Assembly: GCF_914271435.1 (NCBI RefSeq)
Contig: NZ_CAJZAI010000006.1
Location: 62,001-126,000 of the forward strand
DNA: 64,000 bases
Source of the DNA: Cupriavidus laharis
GTDB taxonomy: Bacteria; Pseudomonadota; Gammaproteobacteria; Burkholderiales; Burkholderiaceae
Reading direction: 5' to 3'
Part shown: positions 41,055-49,306 of the stretch, piece by piece
Layout: every line of letters begins with the position of its first letter
Position numbering within the stretch: position 1 is the first letter of the stretch
The notes under the pieces: generated by a model
Told to the model about the DNA's origin: nothing
What the model saw: the letters and a program-made list of their open reading frames with translations, nothing else
Databases searched by the model: none
Position numbers and translations under genes: made by a program

Positions 41055-41939
41055 TCAATGTGAGCGCAGCACGATCAGGTCAGCCAGATCGGCCAGGCGG
41101 CCCGCCCTTGCGCCAAAGCCAGCCAGCGCGTCGTGCGCCGACTGGCGCAGTTCGGCAGCCAGCGCACGCGCCGCGTCCAGCCCCATCAGCGAGACATAGG
41201 TCGGCTTGTCGTGCGCGGCGTCCTTGCCCGCGGTCTTGCCAAGCGTGGCGGTATCTGCGGTGACGTCCAGAATATCGTCTACCACCTGGAACGCCAATCC
41301 CACGGCTGCCGCGTACCGGTCCAGCGCCGCCAGGCCTTGCGCGTCGATGTCGCCACACAGCGCGCCCATGCGCACGCTCGCGCGCAGCAGCGCACCGGTC
41401 TTCATGCGGTGCATGGCTTCGAGCGCATCGCGCGACATGGCCTTGCCCACGTTCTGCAGGTCGATGGCCTGGCCGCCGGCCATGCCGACCGAGCCCGATG
41501 CCACGGCCAGCTCAGCCACCAGCTTCAGCCGCGCCTCAGGCTGCACCGCCTGAGCCCGGGCCAGCAAGATGAAGGCCTGGGTCTGCAGCGCATCGCCCAC
41601 CAACAGTGCGGTGGCCTCGTCATAGGCCTTGTGCACCGTCGGGCGGCCGCGGCGCAGGTCGTCGTCGTCCATGCAAGGCATGTCGTCGTGCACGAGCGAG
41701 TAAGCGTGGATCATTTCCACCGCGCAGGCCGCGGCATCGCAGGCCTCGGCGCTCGCACCCGTCACTTCACCGGCGGCATGCACCAGCAGCGGCCGTACGC
41801 GCTTGCCGCCGCCGAGCACAGCATAACGCATGGCCTCGTGCAGTGTATGCGGCACGGTGTCGGCATTTGGCAACGCCTGGTCCAGCGCGGCCTCGGTCCG
41901 GGCGCCCTGCGCCCGCATCCAGCTTGCGAAATCGGTCAT
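41055..41939 (-). CDS. ispA: Farnesyl diphosphate synthase (geranyltranstransferase)
   Basis: 294 aa all-alpha prenyltransferase. Chain-elongates DMAPP with IPP to farnesyl diphosphate. The first Asp-rich motif is [24 protein letters not shown] (DDxxxxD form, about 80-95), and the second is [11 protein letters not shown] (about 215-225). [17 protein letters not shown] near the N-terminus binds IPP. Its ATG overlaps the xseB stop by four bases. The xseB-ispA-dxs order is conserved in many proteobacteria. Confidence 0.97.
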   Translation of the reverse strand: MTDFASWMRAQGARTEAALDQALPNADTVPHTLHEAMRYAVLGGGKRVRPLLVHAAGEVTGASAEACDAAACAVEMIHAYSLVHDDMPCMDDDDLRRGRPTVHKAYDEATALLVGDALQTQAFILLARAQAVQPEARLKLVAELAVASGSVGMAGGQAIDLQNVGKAMSRDALEAMHRMKTGALLRASVRMGALCGDIDAQGLAALDRYAAAVGLAFQVVDDILDVTADTATLGKTAGKDAAHDKPTYVSLMGLDAARALAAELRQSAHDALAGFGARAGRLADLADLIVLRSH

Positions 41940-42238
41940 TCCTGCTCCAGGCCGTTGGTGTTTCCGGCATTTCCGGCGTCTGCGGCCATGGGCTTCAGCA
42001 CGTCGCCTTCGAGCACCCTGACCTGCTGCTCCACCCGCTCGAGCTTCTGCTGGCAGTAGCGGACCAGCTCGGCGCCACGGCGGTATGCCGCCAGCGAGGC
42101 TTCCAGCGGCAACTCGCCACTTTCCATGCTGGCCACCAGCGTTTCGAGCTCGGCCATTGCCGCTTCGTACGAAGCAGGCGGTGTGGGGCCTGCCGCAGTG
42201 TCTTCGGTCTGGACCGGATCGGTCGTGGTTTTTGGCAT
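41936..42238 (-). CDS. xseB: Exodeoxyribonuclease VII small subunit
   Basis: 100 aa. The core SYEAAMAELETLVASMESGELPLEASLAAYRRG, read in parts at about residues 22-55, and the following helix LVRYCQQKLERVEQQVRVLEG are typical of XseB, which wraps the XseA catalytic subunit as a coiled coil. Start at 42238 (MPKTTTDP) is preferred; the longer reading upstream has no coding character. Both ends are low-complexity. It is first in the ispA-dxs operon. Confidence 0.93.
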   Translation of the reverse strand: MPKTTTDPVQTEDTAAGPTPPASYEAAMAELETLVASMESGELPLEASLAAYRRGAELVRYCQQKLERVEQQVRVLEGDVLKPMAADAGNAGNTNGLEQE

Positions 42239-42605
42239 CTCAGGCCTTGGAACAATGGGAAGCCCGGATTTTACGCCAAACCCGGCCCCCGCCCCACCCC
42301 GGTGCTTGGCGCATGCGCCACTCGGAACCGCCCGTTGCATGGAATGTGACTTGTGCGCTCGGGTCGTCTTTCCGAATGCGCCCGGTACGGCACCCCGATG
42401 ACGACCCGGGTCGACTTTTTCGCTAAAAAGGCAAAAAAATCAGGCCCTTAACTTTTTGGGGTGGGGTACAATCCCCGGCTCGTCGCCGCAGTCAGCGCAG
42501 GCCCTGCCAGGCCCGCAAAGCCGGTCGACAGTGTTTCCCAAATCGATTCATTTTTCGATGGTTGGGTTGTTCACTGCTTTCACCTGTTATCTGGGAGTGG
42601 GGATA
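42239..42605. other. Divergent intergenic region xseB / Rieske oxygenase
   Basis: 367 bp without a gene. A TACAAT at 42467-42472 in GGGGTACAATCCCC may be a -10 box for the plus-strand oxygenase, giving a leader of about 125 nt. An A-rich stretch (42420-42440) precedes it. I see no riboswitch-like structure. Confidence 0.45.
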
Positions 42606-43709
42606 ATGTCCAATCTCAGCACCGCGCTCAAACTGGCGCCGGCTGATACGCAACTGCCCGTTGATGTCTACTTCGACGAGGCGCTGCATCAACAAGAACT
42701 AGAACTGCTGTTCAGGAAGGGTCCGGGCTATGTCGGCCACGAACTGATGGTCCCGGAGGTAGGCGACTACCACACCCTCAAGGCGGAGGACGAGGGCCGC
42801 ATGCTGGTCCGCAACGCCGCCGGCGTGGAGCTCATGTCCAACGTCTGCCGCCACCGCCAGGCCATCATGCTCAACGGCAAGGGCAACGCGAAGAACATCG
42901 TCTGCCCGCTGCACCGCTGGACCTACGACCTGAAAGGCGAACTGCTCGGCGCGCCGCATTTCGACCAGCAGCCCTGCCTGCACCTGAAGCGTTCGCCCCT
43001 GCAGAACTGGAACGGCCTGCTGTTCGACGGCAAGCGCGACGTGCGCGCCGACCTTGCCAGGCTGGGCGTGGCCGAGGACCTGAACTTCGAAGGCTACATG
43101 CTCGACCATGTCGAGGTCCACGAGTGCAACTACAACTGGAAGACCTTCATCGAGGTCTACCTGGAGGACTACCACGTCGTGCCGTTCCACCCGGGACTGG
43201 GCAGCTTTGTCTCGTGCGACGACCTGAAGTGGGAGTTCGGCGAGTGGCACAGCGTCCAGACCGTGGGCCTGCACGCCGACCTGAAGCGGCCGGGCAGCCC
43301 GACGTACCAGAAATGGCACGACGAGGTCCTGCGCTTCAACAACGGCGTACTGCCCAGGCACGGCGCGATCTGGCTCACGTACTACCCCAACATCATGGTG
43401 GAGTGGTACCCCAACGTGCTGGTGGTCTCCACGCTGCACCCGATGGGGCCGCGCAAGACCCGCAACGTGGTCGAGTTCTACTACCCCGAGGAAATCACGC
43501 TGTTCGAGCGCGAATTCATCGAGGCCGAGCGCGCTGCGTATATGGAGACCTGCATCGAGGACGACGAGATCGCCGAACGCATGGATGCCGGCCGCCTGGC
43601 CCTGCTCAAGCGCGGCACCAGCGAGGTCGGCCCGTACCAGTCGCCGATGGAAGATGGCATGCAGCACTTCCACGAGTGGTACCGGCGCGCCATGGCCTAC
43701 CAAGGCTGA
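42606..43709 (+). CDS. Rieske-type aromatic ring-hydroxylating oxygenase alpha subunit (orphan)
   Basis: 367 aa. The N-terminal Rieske [2Fe-2S] domain has SNVCRHRQ (CxH) and CPLHRWTYDLKGEL (CxxH) at about 78-115. The C-terminal catalytic domain has NWKTFIEVYLEDYHVVPFHPGL (about 178-199), whose two His plus an Asp further on would bind mononuclear iron. No reductase, ferredoxin or beta subunit is adjacent, so electrons must come from a partner elsewhere. Substrate unknown; the conserved position in Burkholderiaceae suggests housekeeping rather than catabolic use (inference). Start at 42606 is chosen by GGAGTGGGG nearby and homologous length. Confidence 0.85.
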   Translation: MSNLSTALKLAPADTQLPVDVYFDEALHQQELELLFRKGPGYVGHELMVPEVGDYHTLKAEDEGRMLVRNAAGVELMSNVCRHRQAIMLNGKGNAKNIVCPLHRWTYDLKGELLGAPHFDQQPCLHLKRSPLQNWNGLLFDGKRDVRADLARLGVAEDLNFEGYMLDHVEVHECNYNWKTFIEVYLEDYHVVPFHPGLGSFVSCDDLKWEFGEWHSVQTVGLHADLKRPGSPTYQKWHDEVLRFNNGVLPRHGAIWLTYYPNIMVEWYPNVLVVSTLHPMGPRKTRNVVEFYYPEEITLFEREFIEAERAAYMETCIEDDEIAERMDAGRLALLKRGTSEVGPYQSPMEDGMQHFHEWYRRAMAYQG

Positions 43710-43765
43710 ACGGCGCGGACTGAACGCCACGGAGCCGCGGGCGATTACCGCACAAGGCAAGCATG

Positions 43766-43793
43766 AACGGACCGCCCAAGCGGTCCGTTTTGC
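43766..43793 (+). terminator. Terminator after the Rieske gene
   Basis: AACGGACCGC-CCAA-GCGGTCCGTTTT, a perfect 10-bp stem with a four-T tail, 57 bp after the stop codon. Confidence 0.88.
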
Positions 43794-43929
43794 GTTGGCG
43801 GCGCCACAACGCACGCTACAATGCCTGCTCGGTCGGGCCACAGCGCCCCACCGCCCCGATTCGCGACGCGGGGCCGCTGCACCATGAAGCCCTGCTCGCG
43901 CGCCATTTCGATCCGCCTCCTCCCTCGCC

Positions 43930-44853
43930 ATGCAATCGCTCTGGATGTTGTTTGCCGCCTTCTCGTTTTCGTTGATGGGGGTGGGCGTCAAGCTGGCATC
44001 CAAGTTCTACACCACGGGCGAGATCGTCTTCTACCGCAGCGTGATCGGCGTGGCCATCATGTGGGCACTGATGACAGCGTCCGGCGTCTCGGTACGTACG
44101 CCGCACATGCTTACGCACATCAAGCGCAGCGTGTTCGGCGTGACCGCGCTGTTGCTATGGTTCACGTCCATCACCCTGCTGCCGCTGGCCACGGCCATGA
44201 CGCTGAACTACATGTCGCCGGTGTGGATTGCGCTGATCCTGGGCGCCAGCGCAGCGCTGGCAGGCACCGCCGGTAACGCGGACCGCAAGCTGATCGTGGC
44301 CATCCTGATGTCGTTCGCCGGGGTGCTGTTCCTGCTGCAGCCCTCGGTGGGCAAAGACCAGCTGACCGGCGGCCTCGTCGGCCTGATTTCCGGGATGTTC
44401 ACGGCCCTGGCCTATGTCGAGGTCAGGCAACTCGGCCAGCTCGGCGAACCCGAGCACCGCATCGTCTTCTACTTCTCGGCCGTGGGCCTGGTGGTGGGCC
44501 TGGTCTGGATGCTGTATTCGGGCCCCACTGCGCATACCTGGCACGGCGTGGGCCTGCTTGCTGCCATCGGCATCCTGGCAACGCTCGGCCAGACGGCCAT
44601 GACGCGCGCCTACAAGCGCGGCAATACGCTGCTCACCGCCAACCTGCAGTACGCCGGCATCGTGTTCTCGAGCATCTGGGGCATGCTGATCTGGTCAGAC
44701 CGGCTCAACTGGATCTCATGGCTGGGCATGGGGCTGATCGTGGCCAGCGGCATCGCCACCACGCTCGCCCGCGCACGCCAGGATTCCGGACACAAGGCGA
44801 CGCCGGATACGCCGGTCAAATCGCCGGAAGCGGAAGTGCACCCGGAGGTGTAG
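43930..44853 (+). CDS. DMT-superfamily (EamA) transporter
   Basis: 307 aa inner-membrane protein with ten predicted helices in two EamA repeats (about 1-135 and 150-285). It begins MQSLWMLFAAFSFSLMGVGVKLAS and contains ITLLPLATAMTLNYMSPVW, a typical end-of-repeat motif, with VFSSIWGMLIWSDRLNW in repeat two. Substrate unknown; relatives export amino acids or other metabolites. The following sulfurtransferase gene is 33 bp downstream and may be co-transcribed. Confidence 0.87.
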   Translation: MQSLWMLFAAFSFSLMGVGVKLASKFYTTGEIVFYRSVIGVAIMWALMTASGVSVRTPHMLTHIKRSVFGVTALLLWFTSITLLPLATAMTLNYMSPVWIALILGASAALAGTAGNADRKLIVAILMSFAGVLFLLQPSVGKDQLTGGLVGLISGMFTALAYVEVRQLGQLGEPEHRIVFYFSAVGLVVGLVWMLYSGPTAHTWHGVGLLAAIGILATLGQTAMTRAYKRGNTLLTANLQYAGIVFSSIWGMLIWSDRLNWISWLGMGLIVASGIATTLARARQDSGHKATPDTPVKSPEAEVHPEV

Positions 44854-44886
44854 CATTTTCCGGAACACGATTGCCACAGGAGTCCC

Positions 44887-45750
44887 ATGCCGAACCCGCT
44901 GATCTCCGTCGCCGCGCTGCAAGCCCTGCTGGCCACTCCCGCGCGCGACGTTGTCGTCATCGATTGCAGCTTTGACCTGGCCGACCCGGCCGCCGGCCGC
45001 GAGGCCTACCGCCAGGGCCATCTGCCCGGCGCTTTCTACCTGCACCTCGACAATGAGCTGTCAGGCCCGAAGACTGGCCGCAACGGCCGCCATCCACTGC
45101 CCGATCCCGACGCCTTCACGGCCCGCCTGCGCGCGCTCGGCGTGAACCAGGACACTGAAGTTGTCGCCTACGACGCTCAAGGCGGCATGTACGCCGCCCG
45201 GCTGTGGTGGATGCTGCGCTGGATCGGCCATGCCGCAGCCACCGTGCTCGACGGCGGCAAGCCCGCGTGGGTCAAGGCCGGACTGCCGCTGGAACATGGC
45301 ACGACGCCGGACCCCGAGACGCCGGGCAAGCTGGAGCGCGGCCAGCCGCTGGTCGCCACCGTGGACGCTGCCGCACTGCTGGAAAACCTGGACCGGCCGA
45401 CACGGCTGGTCGTGGATGCCCGTGCGCCCGACCGCTTCCGCGGCGAGAACGAGACCCTTGACCCGGTGGGCGGACACATCCCCGGCGCGGTCAACCGCTT
45501 CTTCAAGGACAACCTGACGCCGGAAGGCCATTTCAAGCCGGCCCCCGAGCTGCGTGCCGAGCTTTCGGCAGTGCTGGGTCGGAATGCGGCGGCAAACGCC
45601 GTGATGCAATGCGGCTCGGGCGTCACCGCCTGCCACAACCTGCTGGCGCTGGAAGTTGCGGGCCTGGAAGGCGCCGCGCTGTACCCGGGCTCGTGGAGCG
45701 AATGGTGCGCCGACCCAGCGCGCCCGGTTGCGACAGGCGCCGCCGGCTGA
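44887..45750 (+). CDS. sseA: Sulfurtransferase, 3-mercaptopyruvate type (two rhodanese domains)
   Basis: 287 aa. An inactive N-terminal rhodanese domain (about 8-130, ending DGGKPAWVKAGLPL) is followed by the catalytic domain (about 160-285) with the active-site loop MQCGSGVTACHN. The CGSGVTA sequence is the signature of mercaptopyruvate sulfurtransferases rather than thiosulfate sulfurtransferases. AGGAG precedes the ATG. It moves sulfane sulfur from 3-mercaptopyruvate to thiol acceptors in the cytoplasm. The gene name is by family similarity. Confidence 0.9.
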   Translation: MPNPLISVAALQALLATPARDVVVIDCSFDLADPAAGREAYRQGHLPGAFYLHLDNELSGPKTGRNGRHPLPDPDAFTARLRALGVNQDTEVVAYDAQGGMYAARLWWMLRWIGHAAATVLDGGKPAWVKAGLPLEHGTTPDPETPGKLERGQPLVATVDAAALLENLDRPTRLVVDARAPDRFRGENETLDPVGGHIPGAVNRFFKDNLTPEGHFKPAPELRAELSAVLGRNAAANAVMQCGSGVTACHNLLALEVAGLEGAALYPGSWSEWCADPARPVATGAAG

Positions 45751-45776
45751 GTCTGGTCCGAATCGGGTCCGACCGT

Positions 45777-46691
45777 TCAGTCGGAGGCCACCGCCGGCGC
45801 AGCGTGGCGGTGTCCATGGGCATGGCGCTCATGGACTCCGTTGGTGATGAAAACGATCGCCGAGATGCCGGCGGCCACTAGCACCACCTGGATGGCCGAT
45901 TCGCGCCAGCGCGGCTTGCGCTGCATCTGCGGCATCAGATCGCTGACAGCAATGTAGAGGAAGCTGCTGGACGCGATCACCAGCACATAGGGGATCCAGC
46001 CGCTCATCTGGTCCAGCAGGAAGTACCCCACCAGCCCGCCCGCGATGGCGGCGACGCTCGACAGCAGGTTGAACGCAAAGGCCCGCGCCTTCGAGAACCC
46101 TGCGTTGAGCAGCACGATGAAATCCCCGACTTCCTGCGGAATTTCGTGGGCTGCGATGGCCAGCGCCGTGACGATGCCGATGCGCGGGTCGGCCAGGAAG
46201 GCCGCCGCGATCACGATGCCATCGGCAAAGTTGTGGAAGGTGTCGCCGACCAAGATAGTCAGGCCGCTGCGGCCGGCCTCTTCGCGGTCATGGCCGTGGT
46301 GATGGTGATGCCCATCGCCCTCGTGGTGGTGCGAATGGCGCAGCAGCGAGATCTTTTCCAGCAGGAAGAAGCCCAGCAGGCCGGCCAGCAGCGTGCCGAA
46401 CAAGGCACGCGGATCGGCACCGGACTCGAACGCCTCCGGCAACGAGTGGAGCAAGGCCGTGGCCAGCAGCACGCCGACCGAGAAGCTGACCATGCGCTCG
46501 ACCACGCGCGAGGCCATTGTCAGCGACAGCAGCGCCGCGCCGAAAATGCTGCCCACGCCGGAAATGGTGGCGGCGAGCAGGATATACAGAAGGGTCGAGT
46601 GGATGATGGGCTCCCGGGGCGGCCGTGCCGCGTCGGCGGCATGCCGGATCCGCCCGGCGCTAAGCGGACGGCAAACGCAACAATGTTGCAA
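45777..46691 (-). CDS. ZIP-family divalent metal transporter (start uncertain)
   Basis: Up to 304 aa. Eight helices in the ZIP layout: helix I LLYILLAATISGVGSIFGAALLSL, VGVLLATALLHSLPEAFES, a His-rich cytoplasmic loop (HSHHHEGDGHHHHHGHDREE, about 140-158), and the metal-site helices with VGDTFHNFADGIVIAAAFL and ALAIAAHEIPQEVGDFIVLLNAG. The metal is probably Zn2+ or Fe2+. There is no ATG ahead of helix I: the longest reading starts at a TTG (46691), and an ATC ATC after GGGAG near 46597 is where homologues would begin. A second His-rich stretch closes the protein. Confidence 0.85.
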   Translation of the reverse strand: MQHCCVCRPLSAGRIRHAADAARPPREPIIHSTLLYILLAATISGVGSIFGAALLSLTMASRVVERMVSFSVGVLLATALLHSLPEAFESGADPRALFGTLLAGLLGFFLLEKISLLRHSHHHEGDGHHHHHGHDREEAGRSGLTILVGDTFHNFADGIVIAAAFLADPRIGIVTALAIAAHEIPQEVGDFIVLLNAGFSKARAFAFNLLSSVAAIAGGLVGYFLLDQMSGWIPYVLVIASSSFLYIAVSDLMPQMQRKPRWRESAIQVVLVAAGISAIVFITNGVHERHAHGHRHAAPAVASD

Positions 46692-46767
46692 CTACTGGAA
46701 GGCCGCATTGTACGTATTCCGGCGCTGACTTTGCAATCCTCGCCTGCCGCGGCACCGGCGGAACCCG

Positions 46768-47643
46768 TCAGGCGACTCCGTGTTGCCTGAGCCAGTCCAG
46801 GCACTTCTTCCAGCCGTCCCTGGCATCCGCTTCGCGGTAGCTGGGGCGGTAGTCGGCATGGAAGGCATGACCGGAATCCGGATAGACGATCAGCCTGGAT
46901 GCCTTGGCATCCGGATCGGACGACGCCGACAGTGCCGCCTTCATCTTTCCCACCTGTTCCTGGGTGATGCCGGTGTCTTTGCCCCCATACAGGCCAAGCA
47001 CCGGCGCGTCGAGTTCGCCGACCAGGTCCAGCGGGTTCTTCGGCTTCAGCGGCGTCGGCTCGCCGGTGAGTTGCCCGTACCAGGCCACCGCTGCCTTCAG
47101 CCGCTCATTGTGCGCCGCGTACAGCCAGGTGATGCGCCCGCCCCAGCAAAAGCCGGTAATGGCCAGCCGCGACGGGTCGCCGCCGTTGGCGCCAGCCCAG
47201 GCGACGGCGGCATCGAGATCGCCCATGACCTGTGCGTCCGGAACCTTGGAGATGATGTTCGCCTGCAGTTCCTGGATAGTGCCGAAGCTCTGCGGGTCGC
47301 CCTGGCGCGCGAACAACTCAGGCGCGATCGCAAGATAGCCGAGCTTGGCAAAGCGGCGGCACACGTCCGCAATGTATTCGTGCACGCCGAAGATTTCGCT
47401 CACCACCAGCACCACCGGCAGGCTCTTCTTGCCCTCCGGCATGGCGCGGTAGGCCGGCATGCCAAACCCGCCGGACGGAATCGTCACCTCGCCGGCGGTC
47501 AGGCCCGCGAAATCGGTCTTGATCGCCTGCGCCATCACCGGCAGCGCGGCCGCCGCGAACGCCGAGCCCAGCGCAGTCTTGACGAAGCCGCGGCGATTGA
47601 AAGTCTGCCCGGGTACCAGGCTCTCCACTTCGGGTTTCAGCAT
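46768..47643 (-). CDS. Dienelactone hydrolase-family protein with Tat signal
   Basis: 291 aa alpha/beta hydrolase. The N-terminus has a twin-arginine signal (NRRGFVKTALG followed by a hydrophobic Ala-rich stretch and a cleavage-like PVMAQA near residue 40), so export to the periplasm is predicted. The catalytic triad is Cys-Asp-His: nucleophile in ITGFCWGGRITW, Asp in LGLYGGKDTGI and His in YPDSGHAFHADY. Relatives hydrolyse dienelactones, but periplasmic members have unknown substrates. It is followed downstream by the convergent ZIP gene. Confidence 0.88.
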   Translation of the reverse strand: MLKPEVESLVPGQTFNRRGFVKTALGSAFAAAALPVMAQAIKTDFAGLTAGEVTIPSGGFGMPAYRAMPEGKKSLPVVLVVSEIFGVHEYIADVCRRFAKLGYLAIAPELFARQGDPQSFGTIQELQANIISKVPDAQVMGDLDAAVAWAGANGGDPSRLAITGFCWGGRITWLYAAHNERLKAAVAWYGQLTGEPTPLKPKNPLDLVGELDAPVLGLYGGKDTGITQEQVGKMKAALSASSDPDAKASRLIVYPDSGHAFHADYRPSYREADARDGWKKCLDWLRQHGVA

Positions 47644-47755
47644 GCGTGTCTCCAGGTCGTTGCGGGACGGCGCCCGCCGGCAGATGCCGGGGACGCCAAC
47701 CGCCGATTCTAAGCAAACATGCAGGCACGTGCACCCGCCTTCACGCAGGGGCCGC

Positions 47756-49090
47756 TCAGTGCAGTTTCACGCGCGGGCTGGTCTTGCTGCGCAGCCAGTG
47801 CGTCACCGTATCCAGTCCCATACCCACCGCGCCGTGCAGCGCCAGCACGTGCATGCGGTAGAGCGAGGTGTACATGAAGCGCGCCATCAGTCCCTCGATA
47901 AACATCGAGCCGCCGATCAACCCGCCCATCAGGCTGCCCACCGCGCTGAAATGCCCGAGCGACACCAGCGAGCCGAAATCCTTGAACGTGAATGCCGGCA
48001 GCGGCTTGCCGACCAGCCGGGCGCGCAGCGCCTCGAACAGGAAGGTAGCCTGCTGGTGCGCGGCCTGGGCACGCGGTGGCACCGCGGTCTGCTTTTCCGG
48101 CCACGGGCAGCTTGCGCAATCGCCGAAGGCAAATATGTCCGGGTCCCCTTCGCTCTGCAGCGTCGGGCCCACCAGGATCTGGCCCTGGCGGCTGACCGGC
48201 AGGCCCAGCTTCGCCAGCACCGGCGGCGCCGTGATGCCCGCCGCCCACACGGTCAGGTCAGCATCGATGCGCTTGCCGCTGGCGGTCAGCACCGCTTCGG
48301 TCGTCACCTCGGTCACGCGCTCGCTGGTGAAGACGTCGACATCGAGCTTGCGCAGCAGTTTGGTGGTCTCGGCCGAGACCCGCTCGGACAGCGCGGGCAG
48401 GATGCGCGGGCCGGCCTCGATCACGTGGATGCGCACATCGCGGCGCGGATCGAGCTGGTGCAGCCCGTAGGCATTGAGCACATGCGCGGTGTTGCGCAGT
48501 TCAGCCGACAGCTCCACGCCGGTCGCGCCGGCGCCGATGATGGCCACGTCCACGCGCGGCCGGCCGTCTTCGCCGACACGCCCGCGCCCGTTCTGCGCAC
48601 GCACGCAGGCCGCGATCAGCCGGCGGCGGAAGCGCTCGGCCTGTGCGACGGTATCGAGCGCGATCGCGTTCTCGGCCGCGCCGGGCACGCCGAAGAAATG
48701 CGTCACGCAGCCGATGGCCAGCACCAGCGTGTCGTACGGCAGCTCCCGCGCCGGCAGCAGTTCCACGCCGTCCGGGTCCAGGCACGCCGCGACCGAGATC
48801 GTCTTGCGCGCGCGGTCGATGCCGGTCAGCTCGCCCTGCTGGAACTCGAAGTGGTGCCAGCGCGCCTGCGCCGCATATTCGAGCTGATGCGTATTGGGAT
48901 CCATGCTGCCCGCGGCAACTTCATGCAGCAGCGGTTTCCAGATATGCGTGGGCAAGCGGTCCACGAGCACCACCTCGGCGACACCCTTCTTGCCGAGCTT
49001 GTCGCCCAGCCGTGTCACCAGCTCCAGTCCGCCTGCTCCGCCCCCGACAACGATGATGCGATGCGCCCTGCCGTCTGCTCCTGTGGTCAT
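47756..49090 (-). CDS. ndh: Type II NADH:quinone dehydrogenase (NDH-2)
   Basis: 444 aa membrane-associated flavoprotein that oxidises NADH and reduces quinone without pumping protons. FAD loop IIVVGGGAGGLELVTRLGDKLG at about 14-35; NAD loop VAIIGAGATGVELSAEL at about 180-196; second FAD contact DIFAFGDCASCPWP (about 312-325). The C-terminal part (about 380-440) is hydrophobic and amphipathic, as in membrane-anchored NDH-2. The start codon context includes a short 5' leader of about 90 bp with no obvious regulatory site. Confidence 0.92.
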   Translation of the reverse strand: MTTGADGRAHRIIVVGGGAGGLELVTRLGDKLGKKGVAEVVLVDRLPTHIWKPLLHEVAAGSMDPNTHQLEYAAQARWHHFEFQQGELTGIDRARKTISVAACLDPDGVELLPARELPYDTLVLAIGCVTHFFGVPGAAENAIALDTVAQAERFRRRLIAACVRAQNGRGRVGEDGRPRVDVAIIGAGATGVELSAELRNTAHVLNAYGLHQLDPRRDVRIHVIEAGPRILPALSERVSAETTKLLRKLDVDVFTSERVTEVTTEAVLTASGKRIDADLTVWAAGITAPPVLAKLGLPVSRQGQILVGPTLQSEGDPDIFAFGDCASCPWPEKQTAVPPRAQAAHQQATFLFEALRARLVGKPLPAFTFKDFGSLVSLGHFSAVGSLMGGLIGGSMFIEGLMARFMYTSLYRMHVLALHGAVGMGLDTVTHWLRSKTSPRVKLH

Positions 49091-49251
49091 GGTCTACCCG
49101 ATGCTTTTATTGCTGAGAAACGCTTGCCAAATGGCATTTGCCCCCAGTTTGCTGCATCGCAACACCGCAGGCAAGACGGCAATTACCGATTCAGCGGTCG
49201 CTTCATTGAATACGTCAGGTGTCGTATTTCCAAGGCCTCAAAGGCATGCAA

Positions 49252-49287
49252 AGGAATACGGCCGGGTACTCCCCGGCCGTATTCTTA
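49252..49287. terminator. Terminator downstream of polA
   Basis: GAATACGGCCGGG-TACTC-CCCGGCCGTATTC is a perfect 13-bp stem with short T-rich flanks on both sides, 20 bp after the polA stop. It could also stop anything entering from the other side. Confidence 0.8.
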
Positions 49288-49306
49288 TTGCGTGCTCAAC
49301 GCGGCT

